Shown piece after piece: positions 8,487-17,509 of a stretch of 64,000 nt of DNA. The DNA is from VRUE01 sp963707965 (GTDB taxonomy: Bacteria; Actinomycetota; Thermoleophilia; Solirubrobacterales; 70-9). A program made the position numbers and the translations under genes. The notes beneath the pieces were generated by a model, which was not told the origin of the DNA, ran no database searches, and was given only the letters and a program-made list of their open reading frames with translations. Position 1 is the stretch's first letter. Each line of letters starts with the position of its first letter. The stretch lies in the NCBI GenBank assembly GCA_963707965.1, contig CAVPRR010000004.1, positions 434,001-498,000 of the forward strand. Reading direction: 5' to 3'.

Positions 8487-8951
8487 CTACAGCCGCAGCT
8501 CGTACTCGATCGAGTCCTCGCGGTCGGCGCCGACGGAGTCGTAGAGGCGCTGGGCCCTCTCGTTGTCGGGGGCGGTAACCCATTCGAGCTGGTGGGCGCC
8601 GTGTTCGCGGGCGACCGCGGCGCTGGCCTCGATCAGGGCGCGGCCGATGCCCTCGCCGCGGTGGACCTCGGCGACGTAGAGGTCGTTCATCAGCACCGTC
8701 TCGGCCGGGACGAGCGAGTTGAAGTGCCAGTACAGGCAGGCGTAGCCGACGAGCTCCTCGCCGAGCCAGGCGCCGAGCAGCATGCCGTGCTCGCTCGGCG
8801 CGAGGAAGCGGGAGAAGAAGGCACGGTTGCGTCCCTCGTCGATCTCCTCGACCTCGTAGAAGCGCTGGTAGGCGGCGATCATCGGCAGCAGCGTTTCCAG
8901 CTGCCGCTCGGAGACAGGCTCGATGCGGACCTCTCCGCGCACCTGCGCCAC
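8487..8951 (-). CDS. GNAT-family N-acetyltransferase
   Basis: A 154-residue acetyltransferase. The acetyl-CoA binding motif A is clear: LMNDLYVAEVHRGEGIGRAL, with the RGxGIG pyrophosphate loop. Motif B is seen near APDNERAQRLYDSVGAD. The N-terminal helix region IAAYQRFYEVEEIDEGRNRAF resembles members that acetylate small amines or peptide N-termini, but the substrate is unknown. It starts at GTG 8951. It interrupts the clpP-clpX pair on the opposite strand. Confidence 0.85.
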   Translation of the reverse strand: MAQVRGEVRIEPVSERQLETLLPMIAAYQRFYEVEEIDEGRNRAFFSRFLAPSEHGMLLGAWLGEELVGYACLYWHFNSLVPAETVLMNDLYVAEVHRGEGIGRALIEASAAVAREHGAHQLEWVTAPDNERAQRLYDSVGADREDSIEYELRL

Positions 8952-9093
8952 GGTATCGCGCCGCCCGCAAGGCCTCGCCCGCTTGCAGGGACCGCCGCGG
9001 TCCCGCAGTAGACGACGGGAAGTGAAAGGGCCGGGTTGCTGCTCCGTCTAAGCTTTTTGGGGCCGCGACGCCGGTAGGCAAATACCGCCCCGC

Positions 9094-9100
9094 AAGGAGG
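9094..9100 (+). promoter_or_regulatory. Strong Shine-Dalgarno (AAGGAGG) that fixes the clpX start at CTG
   Basis: AAGGAGG ends 8 nt before the in-frame CTG at 9109. It is among the strongest ribosome binding sites in the window and decides the start of clpX. Confidence 0.75.
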
Positions 9101-9108
9101 GGATCCCG

Positions 9109-10398
<1,290 letters not shown>

Positions 10399-10437
10399 CA
10401 GCTGGGAGAGGAAACTGTCTGCCGCTGGCTCAAACGT

Positions 10438-10522
10438 CCTGGTCCGAAACGCCCTTTCCATGTAATACGCCTTGGCCCGAAACGCCCTTTCCATGTAATA
10501 CGTGGAAAAGGTGTCTCGGGCC
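10438..10522. repeat. Direct-repeat pair with a matching inverted copy (palindromic element)
   Basis: Two near-identical tandem units lie at 10438-10469 and 10470-10502, each containing CCGAAACGCCCTTTCCATG and ending in TAATACG. They are followed at 10503-10522 by TGGAAAAGGTGTCTCGGGCC, which is the reverse complement of the second unit's GGCCCGAAACGCCCTTTCCA (10474-10493) with three mismatches. The result is a hairpin of about 20 bp with a 9-nt loop, and a competing hairpin with the first unit. This fills most of the 196-nt gap between clpX and valS. It may be a dispersed palindromic repeat or a terminator. Confidence 0.75.
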
Positions 10523-10579
10523 ATTTGTATAGGCCGTCCCTCTGCCGCTGCGGTGCATGGCGGGGATCAGCCGCCACAC

Positions 10580-10585
10580 TAAACT
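10580..10585 (+). promoter_or_regulatory. Candidate leaderless -10 element (TAAACT) of valS
   Basis: TAAACT ends 9 nt before the valS ATG at 10595, with no Shine-Dalgarno between. Confidence 0.45.
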
Positions 10586-10594
10586 CGCGCTCCG

Positions 10595-13246
10595 ATGATG
10601 GAGGAGCGCGATCGCCGACCCACCAGCGCCGCGAGGCGAGACGAGCTGCAGGCGAAGACGAGGTACGACCCCGCCGAGGTCGAGCGCCGCGTGTTCGCAG
10701 AGTGGATGGAGGGCGGCTACTTCCACCCCCCGGCGGAGGGAACGGCTGAGGAGAACTTCTCGATCTCGATCCCGCCGCCAAACGTCACCGGGGCCCTGCA
10801 CATGGGCCATGCCCTGAACGGCTCGATGCAGGACACGCTGGTCCGGATGCAGAGAATGCGCGGCCGCAACACGCTCTGGCTGCTGGGGACCGACCACGCG
10901 AGCATCGCCGTCCACGCCGTCCTGGAGAAGGAGCTGCGCGCCGAGGGCACCTCGCGACACGAGCTTGGCCGGGAGGCGTTCATGGAGCGCGCCTGGGCGT
11001 GGAAAGAGCAGTACGGCTCGCGGATCGTCGAGCAGTTCCAGCGGCTTGGTGCCTCCTGCGACTACGAGCGCGAGCGCTTCACCCTCGACCCCGGCTACGG
11101 GCGCGCCGTGCACCGCGTCTTCAAGCAGCTCTACGACAAGGGCTACATCTACCGCGACCACTACATGGTCAACTGGGACCCCGGCTCGCGGTCGGTGATC
11201 TCCGACCTCGAGGTCGAGAACCGCGAGGTGGAGGACACCCTCTACTCGATCGACTACCCGGTTGAGGGCTCCGAGCGGGTCCTGACCGTGGCCACCGTGC
11301 GCCCGGAGACGATGCTCGCCGACACCGCGGTGGCCGTCAACCCCAACGACGAGCGCTACGGCGACCTGGTCGGCCAGCACTGCCTGCTGCCGCTGGTCGG
11401 GCGGCGGCTGCCGATCGTCGCCGACGAGCACGTCGATATGGAGTTCGGGACCGGCGCGCTGAAGATCACGCCCGGCCACGACCCCAACGACTTCGAGATC
11501 GGCCGCAGGCACGGCCTCGAGGAGATCGGCGTGATCGGGCCGGACGGGCGGATGAGCGAGGAGGCGGGCGAGCGCTTCGCCGGCCTCTCCGCCGAGGAGG
11601 CGAAGGACGCGGTCGTGGCGGCTCTGCGCGAGGAGGGGCTGCTGCGCGCCGAAGAGCCCTACACGCATTCGGTTCCCTTCTCCCATCGCTCCGGCGAGCG
11701 GATCGAGCCGCTCATCTCGCTGCAGTGGTTCTGCCGCATGGACGAGCTGGCGAAGCCGGCGATCGAGGCCGTGGAACGCGACGAGGTGCGGATAACCCCG
11801 CCGCAGTGGAAGCGCGTCTACCTGGAATGGATGCGGGAGATCCGGCCCTGGTGCATCTCGCGCCAGCTCTGGTGGGGGCACCGGATCCCCGTCTGGTACT
11901 GCGATGCCTGCGAGGAGACCTGGGTGGCGGAGGAGCCCCCCGAGCGCTGCGGCGCCTGCGAGGACGAGATCCGGCAGGACCCCGACGTGCTCGACACCTG
12001 GTTCAGCTCGGCGCTCTGGCCCTTCGCGACGCTTGGCTGGCCGGATGAGACACCCGAGCTTCGCGCCTTCTACCCGACCGATTTCCTCACCACGGCCAGG
12101 GACATCCTCTTTCTCTGGGTGGCGCGGATGATCATGGCGGGCCTCGAGTTCACCGGCGAGGTCCCCTTCCGCGACGTCTACGTCCACTCGGTGATCCAGG
12201 CCCGCGACGGGCGGCGGATGTCGAAGAGCCTGGGCACGGGGATCGACCCCCTGGAGGAAATCGACGAGCATGGGGCCGACGCGTTGCGCTTCGGGCTGCT
12301 GGCGATGTCCTCGACCCAGGACGTGCGCTACTCCGACGCCAAGGTTCAGCAGGGCCGCGACCTGGCAAACAAGTTGTGGAACGCCGGGCGGCTCATCTTG
12401 CTGAATTGCGAAGGCCAGCAAGATCAATCGAGGCCCGAGCCGATTCGGATCGAGGATCGCTGGATCCTCTCGCGGCTGGAGGCGACAATCGCCTCGGTGA
12501 CGGCGAAACTGGAGGAGTACGACTTCGCCCACGCGGTCCAGGACCTCTACGCCTTCTTCTGGTCCGAGCTGTGCGACTGGTATCTGGAGATCGTCAAGCC
12601 GCGGCTCTACGAAGGCGAGGAGGAGGTGTCCGCGACGCTGCTCTGGGTGCTGGAGCGCGTTCTATGCCTGCTGCACCCGGTCATGCCCTTCGTGACAGAG
12701 GAGATCTGGTCCTACCACCCCGCCGGGCGGGGTCACCTGGCCGTTCACCGGTTCCCGGAGGCCGAGGAGGCTCTGGTAGACGCCGAGGCGGAGGCAGAAA
12801 TGCAGGTCGGGATCGACCTGACGCGCCGGCTGCGCGCCTGGCGGGACCTCGTCGACGTTCCCGCCAAGAGCGAGCTCTCCGGCGTGGTCGACGGAGACCT
12901 GCCGCAGGAGTTCGTCGGGAGGCTCGCGCGGTTCAGCATTCGAGGGCCCGAGTCCGCGGCAGGGTCGGGGGAGCGGGAGTCTGACCTCGACGGCGATCGC
13001 CCCCGGTCCGACGGTGAGGTCGCAACCATCGGCCCGATCAGGGTGGTCGCTTCGAGCGAGATGGATCCTGGCGCGGTTCGGGCGCGGCTCGAGGCACGTC
13101 GCCAGGAGCTGCGCGCCGAGGTGGCCCGCGCCGAGGGCAAGCTCGCAAACGAGAAGTTCGTCGCCAGGGCGCCCGCCGAGGTCGTCGAGGAGGAGCGCGA
13201 GAAGGTGGAGCGCTACCGCGCCGAGCTGGAGGAGCTGTCGGAATAG
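10595..13246 (+). CDS. valS: Valine-tRNA ligase
   Basis: An 883-residue class I aminoacyl-tRNA synthetase. The HIGH motif is HMGH at residues 69-72 (after PPPNVTGALHMGHAL), and the KMSKS motif is RMSKS at about 541. Between them are the CP1 editing domain (TVATVRPETMLADTAVAVNP, GTGALKITPGHDPNDF) and a Cys-rich insert with CDAC and CGAC pairs that may bind zinc. The C-terminus ends in the Arg/Glu-rich coiled-coil arm typical of ValRS. The arm is preceded by an unusual acidic stretch at about 785-810 (SAAGSGERESDLDGDRPRSD). No T-box leader is visible upstream. Its stop overlaps the likely folC start. Confidence 0.95.
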   Translation: MMEERDRRPTSAARRDELQAKTRYDPAEVERRVFAEWMEGGYFHPPAEGTAEENFSISIPPPNVTGALHMGHALNGSMQDTLVRMQRMRGRNTLWLLGTDHASIAVHAVLEKELRAEGTSRHELGREAFMERAWAWKEQYGSRIVEQFQRLGASCDYERERFTLDPGYGRAVHRVFKQLYDKGYIYRDHYMVNWDPGSRSVISDLEVENREVEDTLYSIDYPVEGSERVLTVATVRPETMLADTAVAVNPNDERYGDLVGQHCLLPLVGRRLPIVADEHVDMEFGTGALKITPGHDPNDFEIGRRHGLEEIGVIGPDGRMSEEAGERFAGLSAEEAKDAVVAALREEGLLRAEEPYTHSVPFSHRSGERIEPLISLQWFCRMDELAKPAIEAVERDEVRITPPQWKRVYLEWMREIRPWCISRQLWWGHRIPVWYCDACEETWVAEEPPERCGACEDEIRQDPDVLDTWFSSALWPFATLGWPDETPELRAFYPTDFLTTARDILFLWVARMIMAGLEFTGEVPFRDVYVHSVIQARDGRRMSKSLGTGIDPLEEIDEHGADALRFGLLAMSSTQDVRYSDAKVQQGRDLANKLWNAGRLILLNCEGQQDQSRPEPIRIEDRWILSRLEATIASVTAKLEEYDFAHAVQDLYAFFWSELCDWYLEIVKPRLYEGEEEVSATLLWVLERVLCLLHPVMPFVTEEIWSYHPAGRGHLAVHRFPEAEEALVDAEAEAEMQVGIDLTRRLRAWRDLVDVPAKSELSGVVDGDLPQEFVGRLARFSIRGPESAAGSGERESDLDGDRPRSDGEVATIGPIRVVASSEMDPGAVRARLEARRQELRAEVARAEGKLANEKFVARAPAEVVEEEREKVERYRAELEELSE

Positions 13247-14505
13247 CCGTCAGGGACCCCCAGGCCTACCTCGACTCGCTCGAGCCGATCGGTTGGAAGC
13301 TGGGGCTGGAGCGGATGCACCGGCTGAGCACGTTGCTGGGCATGCCCCAGCACCGCTTCGCGTCGATCCACGTCGTCGGGACCAACGGCAAGTCCTCGGT
13401 GACGCGGATGACCGCGGCGCTGCTCGGGGCGCACGGGCTCGGCGCCGGTGCCTGCGTTTCGCCGCACTCCTCGCGCTGGGCGCAGCGGGTGCTGATTCAC
13501 GGCGAGGAGATAGACCCGGCCAGATTCGCCGACGCTGTGGAGCGCACGGCCGAGGCGGCGGACATCGTCAACCGAAGCCTGGAGGACGGTGAGGCGGTCA
13601 CCCAGTTCGAGCTCGCGACCGCCGCCGCCTTCGTGGCGCTGGCCTCGGCCCGCGTGCAGGTGGCCGTGGTCGAGGCGGGGCTGGGGGGGAGACTCGATGC
13701 GACCAACACGATCCCGTCGCGGGTCACGGTGCTCACGTCGGTGGGCCTTGACCACACCGATTGGCTCGGCGACACCGAGGAGAAGATCGCCGCCGAGAAG
13801 CTGGCGGTGCTGCGCGATCAGTCGACGCTCGTGCTGGGGCGGGTCAGCCCGCAGGTTGCGGCCCTGGCCGAGCGGGCCGCCCGCGAAAAGGGCGCGACGC
13901 TGGTTGTCGCGCCCGAGGATCCGGGCCCGCTCGTGCAGCTGCATCCCGCGGGCCGCTTCCAGCGGTGGAACTTCGCCCTGGCGGTGGCGGCCGCCGAGGC
14001 GTTCCTCGGTGAGCTGGAACCAGATCGCGTCGCCGAGGTGGGCGCCAGCATCACCATTCCCGGTCGCCTCGAGCTCCTTGCCGAGGACCCTCCGATCTTT
14101 GTCGACGCCGCTCACAACGCGGAGGGTGCGGCGGCGCTCGCCGAGTCGTTGCCGGAGATCGCCTCCGGGCGGCCCATCGTCGCCTGCCTGGCGATGCTCC
14201 GGGACAAGGACGCCGCCGCGACCATCGGGGCTCTGGCACCGGTGCTCGACCGGGCCGTCTGCACCGAGCTTCCCGTCGGGACTCTCCAGGCCCGCGGCCG
14301 CCCCGGAGCCGCCTCGCATCCCGCCGGCGAGCTGGCGCGCGCCTGCGAGTCGGCTGGCCTGGCGGCCGAGGCCGAGCCGGACTTTGCCGCCGCGCTCGGG
14401 CGAGGCCGGGAAATCGCCGCTGCGGCACCGGGCATCCTCCTGGTCAGCGGATCGCACTACGTCCTCGCTCCCGCCCGCGCGGCCATCGGGCTGTGCGAGG
14501 ATTGA
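13243..14505 (+). CDS. folC: Folylpolyglutamate/dihydrofolate synthase (probable ATA start)
   Basis: A Mur-ligase-family enzyme that adds glutamate to folates (or to dihydropteroate). The P-loop is VVGTNGKSSVTRM, followed by VVEAGLGGRLDATNTI and VGLDHTDWLG. The family N-terminus DPQAYLDSLEPIGWKLGLERM lies upstream of the first ATG (13315), and no ATG/GTG/TTG occurs in frame to cover it. The only reasonable start is ATA at 13243, which forms an ATAG overlap with the valS stop and has GGAGGAG 8 nt upstream. That gives 420 residues. The second-domain block DAAHNAEGAAALAESL is also present. The function is secure; the start is an inference. Confidence 0.9.
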   Translation: MAVRDPQAYLDSLEPIGWKLGLERMHRLSTLLGMPQHRFASIHVVGTNGKSSVTRMTAALLGAHGLGAGACVSPHSSRWAQRVLIHGEEIDPARFADAVERTAEAADIVNRSLEDGEAVTQFELATAAAFVALASARVQVAVVEAGLGGRLDATNTIPSRVTVLTSVGLDHTDWLGDTEEKIAAEKLAVLRDQSTLVLGRVSPQVAALAERAAREKGATLVVAPEDPGPLVQLHPAGRFQRWNFALAVAAAEAFLGELEPDRVAEVGASITIPGRLELLAEDPPIFVDAAHNAEGAAALAESLPEIASGRPIVACLAMLRDKDAAATIGALAPVLDRAVCTELPVGTLQARGRPGAASHPAGELARACESAGLAAEAEPDFAAALGRGREIAAAAPGILLVSGSHYVLAPARAAIGLCED

Positions 14506-14508
14506 GCC

Positions 14509-14628
14509 GTGGGTCGCGGCACCGGATCTGAACTGCTCTCGATGATGGCGCTGGTTGCGGCGGTCGTCGCTGCGGTGATCCTCGTCTTCTTCGGCCTCGG
14601 CTACCTGTTCGGGCGGGTGTTCCTATGA
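14509..14628 (+). CDS. Small single-span membrane protein, 39 residues
   Basis: A short frame starts GTG 14509, four bases after the folC stop, and ends TGA 14626-14628. It encodes a polar start (GRGTGSELLSMM) and one hydrophobic helix with an FFGLGYLFGRVF C-terminus. In other actinobacteria a small membrane protein gene commonly sits between folC and ndk, so the position supports a real gene. It is too short to assign to a family. It may assist membrane localisation or simply be conserved by synteny. Confidence 0.6.
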   Translation: MGRGTGSELLSMMALVAAVVAAVILVFFGLGYLFGRVFL

Positions 14629-14768
14629 AAGCCGTCGGAATGGGTGCATATCTGACCCCTCGCGTCACGGGGCGGGCGCGAGCGCCCGGGCAACCCAGGC
14701 GCCCGACAGGGTTCGCGGGGCAGGCGGCGAAGTAGACTCACCGCTGCCCTACGGCGGGTCCTCAATCG

Positions 14769-15446
14769 ATGGCTACAGCGATCTTCGGCATCAGCAACAA
14801 TGGCCTCAACCTGGCCGTCAACCTTCTCGTTCTCATGCTCGTCGTGGTGTGGCTGGCTCTGATCGTCTACACGTATCTCGACGCCAAGCGCCGAATCTCG
14901 GACCCGTTCCTCGTCGGCTGCGCGACCATCGGTTCGTTCATTCCCTACGTCGGCACCGCCATCTACGCGATCGTGCGCCCGCCGGAACTCCTCGAGGACG
15001 CGCGCGAACGGGCGTTGGAGATCAAGGCCGCGGAACTGCGCGTGCACCAGCTCAAGGAGCTCTCCTGCCCTGGCTGCGGGTTCCCGACTGAGAGGACGTA
15101 CCTGCGCTGTCCCAGGTGTCAGCGTCACCTCAAGGACCCCTGCCCCAGCTGCAGCAAACCGGTCGATCCGCGCTGGGCTCTCTGTCCCTACTGCACGAAG
15201 GCGCTTCCGGGGCAGGAGCGGCGGCGAGAACGCCCTGCAGAGGGCCGCAAGCCGTCCCGTGAGGATCGGCCCGCGCGGCGCGAGGAGAGGGCGGCGTCGA
15301 AGCGCCAGCCACCCCGCAAGAATGCAGCCGTGCCCGCCGCTGGGAAGGACCCCGCTCGCGGCAGCCCCCCCAACGAGCCCTCGAGCCCGAGACAACCGCA
15401 AAGGAGCCCCAGCCGTGAGCCGGACCCTGATCCTCGTCAAGCCTGA
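14769..15446 (+). CDS. Membrane-anchored double zinc-ribbon protein, hypothetical
   Basis: A 225-residue protein in three parts. Residues about 12-35 and 45-65 are two membrane segments (LAVNLLVLMLVVVWLALIVY and the GSFIPYVGTAIYAIV block). Residues about 98-140 contain four CxxC pairs (CPGC, CPRC, CPSC, CPYC), which form a double zinc-ribbon. The tail from about 145 is highly charged, rich in Arg, Glu and Pro, and probably disordered. Its 3' end overlaps the ndk start by 32 nt. The role is unknown; zinc ribbons next to membrane segments can bind nucleic acid or protein partners. Confidence 0.8.
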   Translation: MATAIFGISNNGLNLAVNLLVLMLVVVWLALIVYTYLDAKRRISDPFLVGCATIGSFIPYVGTAIYAIVRPPELLEDARERALEIKAAELRVHQLKELSCPGCGFPTERTYLRCPRCQRHLKDPCPSCSKPVDPRWALCPYCTKALPGQERRRERPAEGRKPSREDRPARREERAASKRQPPRKNAAVPAAGKDPARGSPPNEPSSPRQPQRSPSREPDPDPRQA

Positions 15447-15822
15447 CGCATTCGAGCGTGCCCTCAGCGGCGAGGTGATCGCCCGGTTCGAGCGCAAGGG
15501 GCTTCGGATAGCAGCCCTGAAGACGATGGTCGCCGGCGAGGAGATAGCCCGCGAGCACTACGCCGAGCACACGGAGAAGCCCTTCTTCGGCGAGCTGGTC
15601 TCCTTCATCACCGGCGGCATGCTGGTGGCGATGGTTTTCGAGGGGCACGAGGCCGTAACCGCCGCCCGCCAGGTGATCGGTGCGACCAACCCCTTGGAGG
15701 CCGCGCCGGGCTCGATCCGAGGCGACTACGCCCTCGAGGTCACCTTCAACATGGTCCACGGGTCGGACTCCGGCGAGTCGGCCGAGCGCGAGATCGGCAT
15801 CTGGTTCCCCGAGCTCCGCTGA
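15415..15822 (+). CDS. ndk: Nucleoside diphosphate kinase
   Basis: A 135-residue enzyme that transfers the gamma-phosphate between nucleoside triphosphates and diphosphates through a phosphohistidine. The catalytic histidine is His115 in FNMVHGSDSGESAEREI, and the N-terminal RTLILVKPDAFERAL is canonical. GTG 15415 was chosen because it gives the family N-terminus and has AAGGAG 8 nt upstream. The gene starts inside the zinc-ribbon gene, so the two are translated from overlapping frames. Confidence 0.95.
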   Translation: MSRTLILVKPDAFERALSGEVIARFERKGLRIAALKTMVAGEEIAREHYAEHTEKPFFGELVSFITGGMLVAMVFEGHEAVTAARQVIGATNPLEAAPGSIRGDYALEVTFNMVHGSDSGESAEREIGIWFPELR

Positions 15823-15823
15823 C

Positions 15824-16384
15824 TTGCGGGTAACCCTGGCATCTGGGTCGCCGCAGAGAAGTGAGATTCTGCGGAAGCTCGGGATCGAGTTCGACGTCGT
15901 GGTGCCCGGCGTGGAGGAGCTGATCGGCGGGGACCCCGAGGTCGAGGTGCTGGAGAACGCGCGGCTCAAGGCACATGCGGCTGCCGCCACGGCAGGCCCC
16001 GGGCGCCTCGTGATCGCGTGTGACACGGATGTCGTCATCGACGGGAGGGCGCTGGGCAAGCCCGAGGACGAGCGGGAGGCGCGGCGGTACCTGGATCTGC
16101 TCTCGGGCCGGGCGCATCACGTGCTGGGCGGACTGGCCGTGCTTGCCGATGGGGAGGAGCGGAGCGGCTTGGAACGAACCGCCGTCGTCTTCAAGAGGCT
16201 GGACGAGGCAGACAAGAGGCGCTACGTGCGATTCGGAGAGTGGCGTGGACGGTCGGGCGGATACGCGATCCAGACGCTCGGCTCGACGCTGGTCGACCGG
16301 ATCGAGGGGAGCGTGTCGAATGTCGTCGGCCTGCCCGTGGGGCTGCTCGCGGACCTGGTGCCGGAGCTGTTCGGAGACGGCTGA
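15824..16384 (+). CDS. maf: Maf-family nucleotide pyrophosphatase
   Basis: A 186-residue protein starting at TTG 15824, one base after the ndk stop. The Maf signature is complete: LASGSPQRSEILRKLG at the N-terminus, NARLKAHA, IACDTDVVIDGRALGKPED and GGYAIQTLGSTLVDRIEGS. The family hydrolyses non-canonical or methylated nucleoside triphosphates (dTTP/UTP or m7GTP, depending on subgroup), acting as a house-cleaning enzyme. Its neighbour ndk is also in nucleotide metabolism. It is convergent with the HD-GYP gene. Confidence 0.92.
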   Translation: MRVTLASGSPQRSEILRKLGIEFDVVVPGVEELIGGDPEVEVLENARLKAHAAAATAGPGRLVIACDTDVVIDGRALGKPEDEREARRYLDLLSGRAHHVLGGLAVLADGEERSGLERTAVVFKRLDEADKRRYVRFGEWRGRSGGYAIQTLGSTLVDRIEGSVSNVVGLPVGLLADLVPELFGDG

Positions 16385-16395
16385 CCCGCGACGTG

Positions 16396-16424
16396 GCGGG
16401 GCTCGCCGGTGGGGTCAGCCCCGC
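16396..16424. terminator. Bidirectional hairpin between maf and the HD-GYP gene
   Basis: A perfect 8-bp inverted repeat, GCGGGGCT (16396-16403) and AGCCCCGC (16417-16424), lies between two convergent genes and includes the HD-GYP stop codon. There is no T-run, so this is a GC-rich terminator candidate by position. Confidence 0.45.
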
Positions 16425-17509
16425 AGCGCGAGGACCGCCGCCAGGTTGCGGAGAAGGATTCCGGCCACGTCCGGGTCGAAGTGGGTGCCGCTGCCCTCTT
16501 CGATCATCCTCGTCGTCTCCTCGACCGTGAACGCCGGCCGGTAGAAGCGGTTGCTGAGCAGCGCGTCGAAGACATCCGCAACCGCGACGATCCGGCCCTC
16601 GAATGGGATGTCTCCCCTGGCCAGGCCACGCGGGTAGCCACTGCCATCGAAGCGCTCGTGATGAGTGAGGGCGATTGTCGCTCCCATGCGCAGCAGGTCG
16701 CTCTCCGAGCCCGCGAGGATCTCGTGGCCGATCGTCGTGTGCCGCTCCATCTCTGTGCGCTCCCCAGGGGTGAGCGGCCCCTCCTTGTGGAGGATCCCGT
16801 CCGGTATGCCGATCTTGCCGATGTCGTGCAGCGGCGCTGCGGCCCTCAGCAGCAGCACCCGATCCTGGTCGATGTCCAGCTCGCTGCCGAGGAAGGCGGC
16901 GATGGCGGACATCCGGTTGACGTGACGGCCGGTCTCCGCATCGTGTATCTCGATCGCCCTTGCCAGGCGCTCCACCGTCTCCTGGCGCGTCGCCCGAAGA
17001 TCCTCGATTGCCCTCCGCTGCGCCTCGATCAGCTCGCTGCGAAGCGCCTCGGCCCGGTCCTCGGCGCTGCCCAGGAGCATCGCATGGCGATGGCGTTCGG
17101 CGAGTTCGAAGTCGCGCTGGCGCAGTGAGTTCGCGACGGTGATCCGCAGCTGCCCCGGCCAGAACGGCTTGACCAGGTAGCCCTGGGCGCCGAGGCGGAA
17201 GGCCTGCTCGGCCATCTCCGGGTCGTCGATGCCGGTGACGAGGACAATCCCTGTGTCGGGATACTCCCTGGCGATCTCTTCGACCAGGACAAGGCCGGAC
17301 TCACCGGGCATCTGGATGTCGCATAGGGCAAGCTCGAACGCCGCCTCCGCAAGCTTCTTGCGGGCCTCGGCGACACTGGTTACGAACTCGCACTGGTACC
17401 GCTCGCCGAGCGCACGATCGACCACCCGAAGGACCTCGGGGCGATCGTCGGTCGTCAGGATGCGGGGGGTCGTTCGGGGGGACGCGGTTGGGGGGCTTGC
17501 TCGCCTCAC
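16415..17509 (-). CDS. Response regulator with HD-GYP phosphodiesterase domain
   Basis: A 364-residue protein. Residues about 15-130 are a receiver domain with acidic pair DD at 21-22, phospho-acceptor Asp64 in ALCDIQMPGESG, and Lys in YLVKPFWPGQL. A helical linker follows, then an HD-GYP domain with ARAIEIHDAETGRHVNRM, PLHDIGKIGIPDGIL and HHERFDGSGYPRGL. All metal-binding residues appear present, so cyclic-di-GMP hydrolysis is likely. It starts at GTG 17509 with a GTGA overlap with the upstream hybrid kinase gene, so the two form one signalling unit. Confidence 0.93.
   Translation of the reverse strand: MRRASPPTASPRTTPRILTTDDRPEVLRVVDRALGERYQCEFVTSVAEARKKLAEAAFELALCDIQMPGESGLVLVEEIAREYPDTGIVLVTGIDDPEMAEQAFRLGAQGYLVKPFWPGQLRITVANSLRQRDFELAERHRHAMLLGSAEDRAEALRSELIEAQRRAIEDLRATRQETVERLARAIEIHDAETGRHVNRMSAIAAFLGSELDIDQDRVLLLRAAAPLHDIGKIGIPDGILHKEGPLTPGERTEMERHTTIGHEILAGSESDLLRMGATIALTHHERFDGSGYPRGLARGDIPFEGRIVAVADVFDALLSNRFYRPAFTVEETTRMIEEGSGTHFDPDVAGILLRNLAAVLALRG

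Noticed and set aside
10399..10594. A T-box leader for valS
   Set aside because: No specifier loop or antiterminator core (AGGGTGG-type sequence) is present; the gap is filled by palindromic repeats.
15003..15017. CGAAC-GGGC-GTTGG near match to the LexA box in the zinc-ribbon gene
   Set aside because: One mismatch and inside coding sequence away from any promoter.
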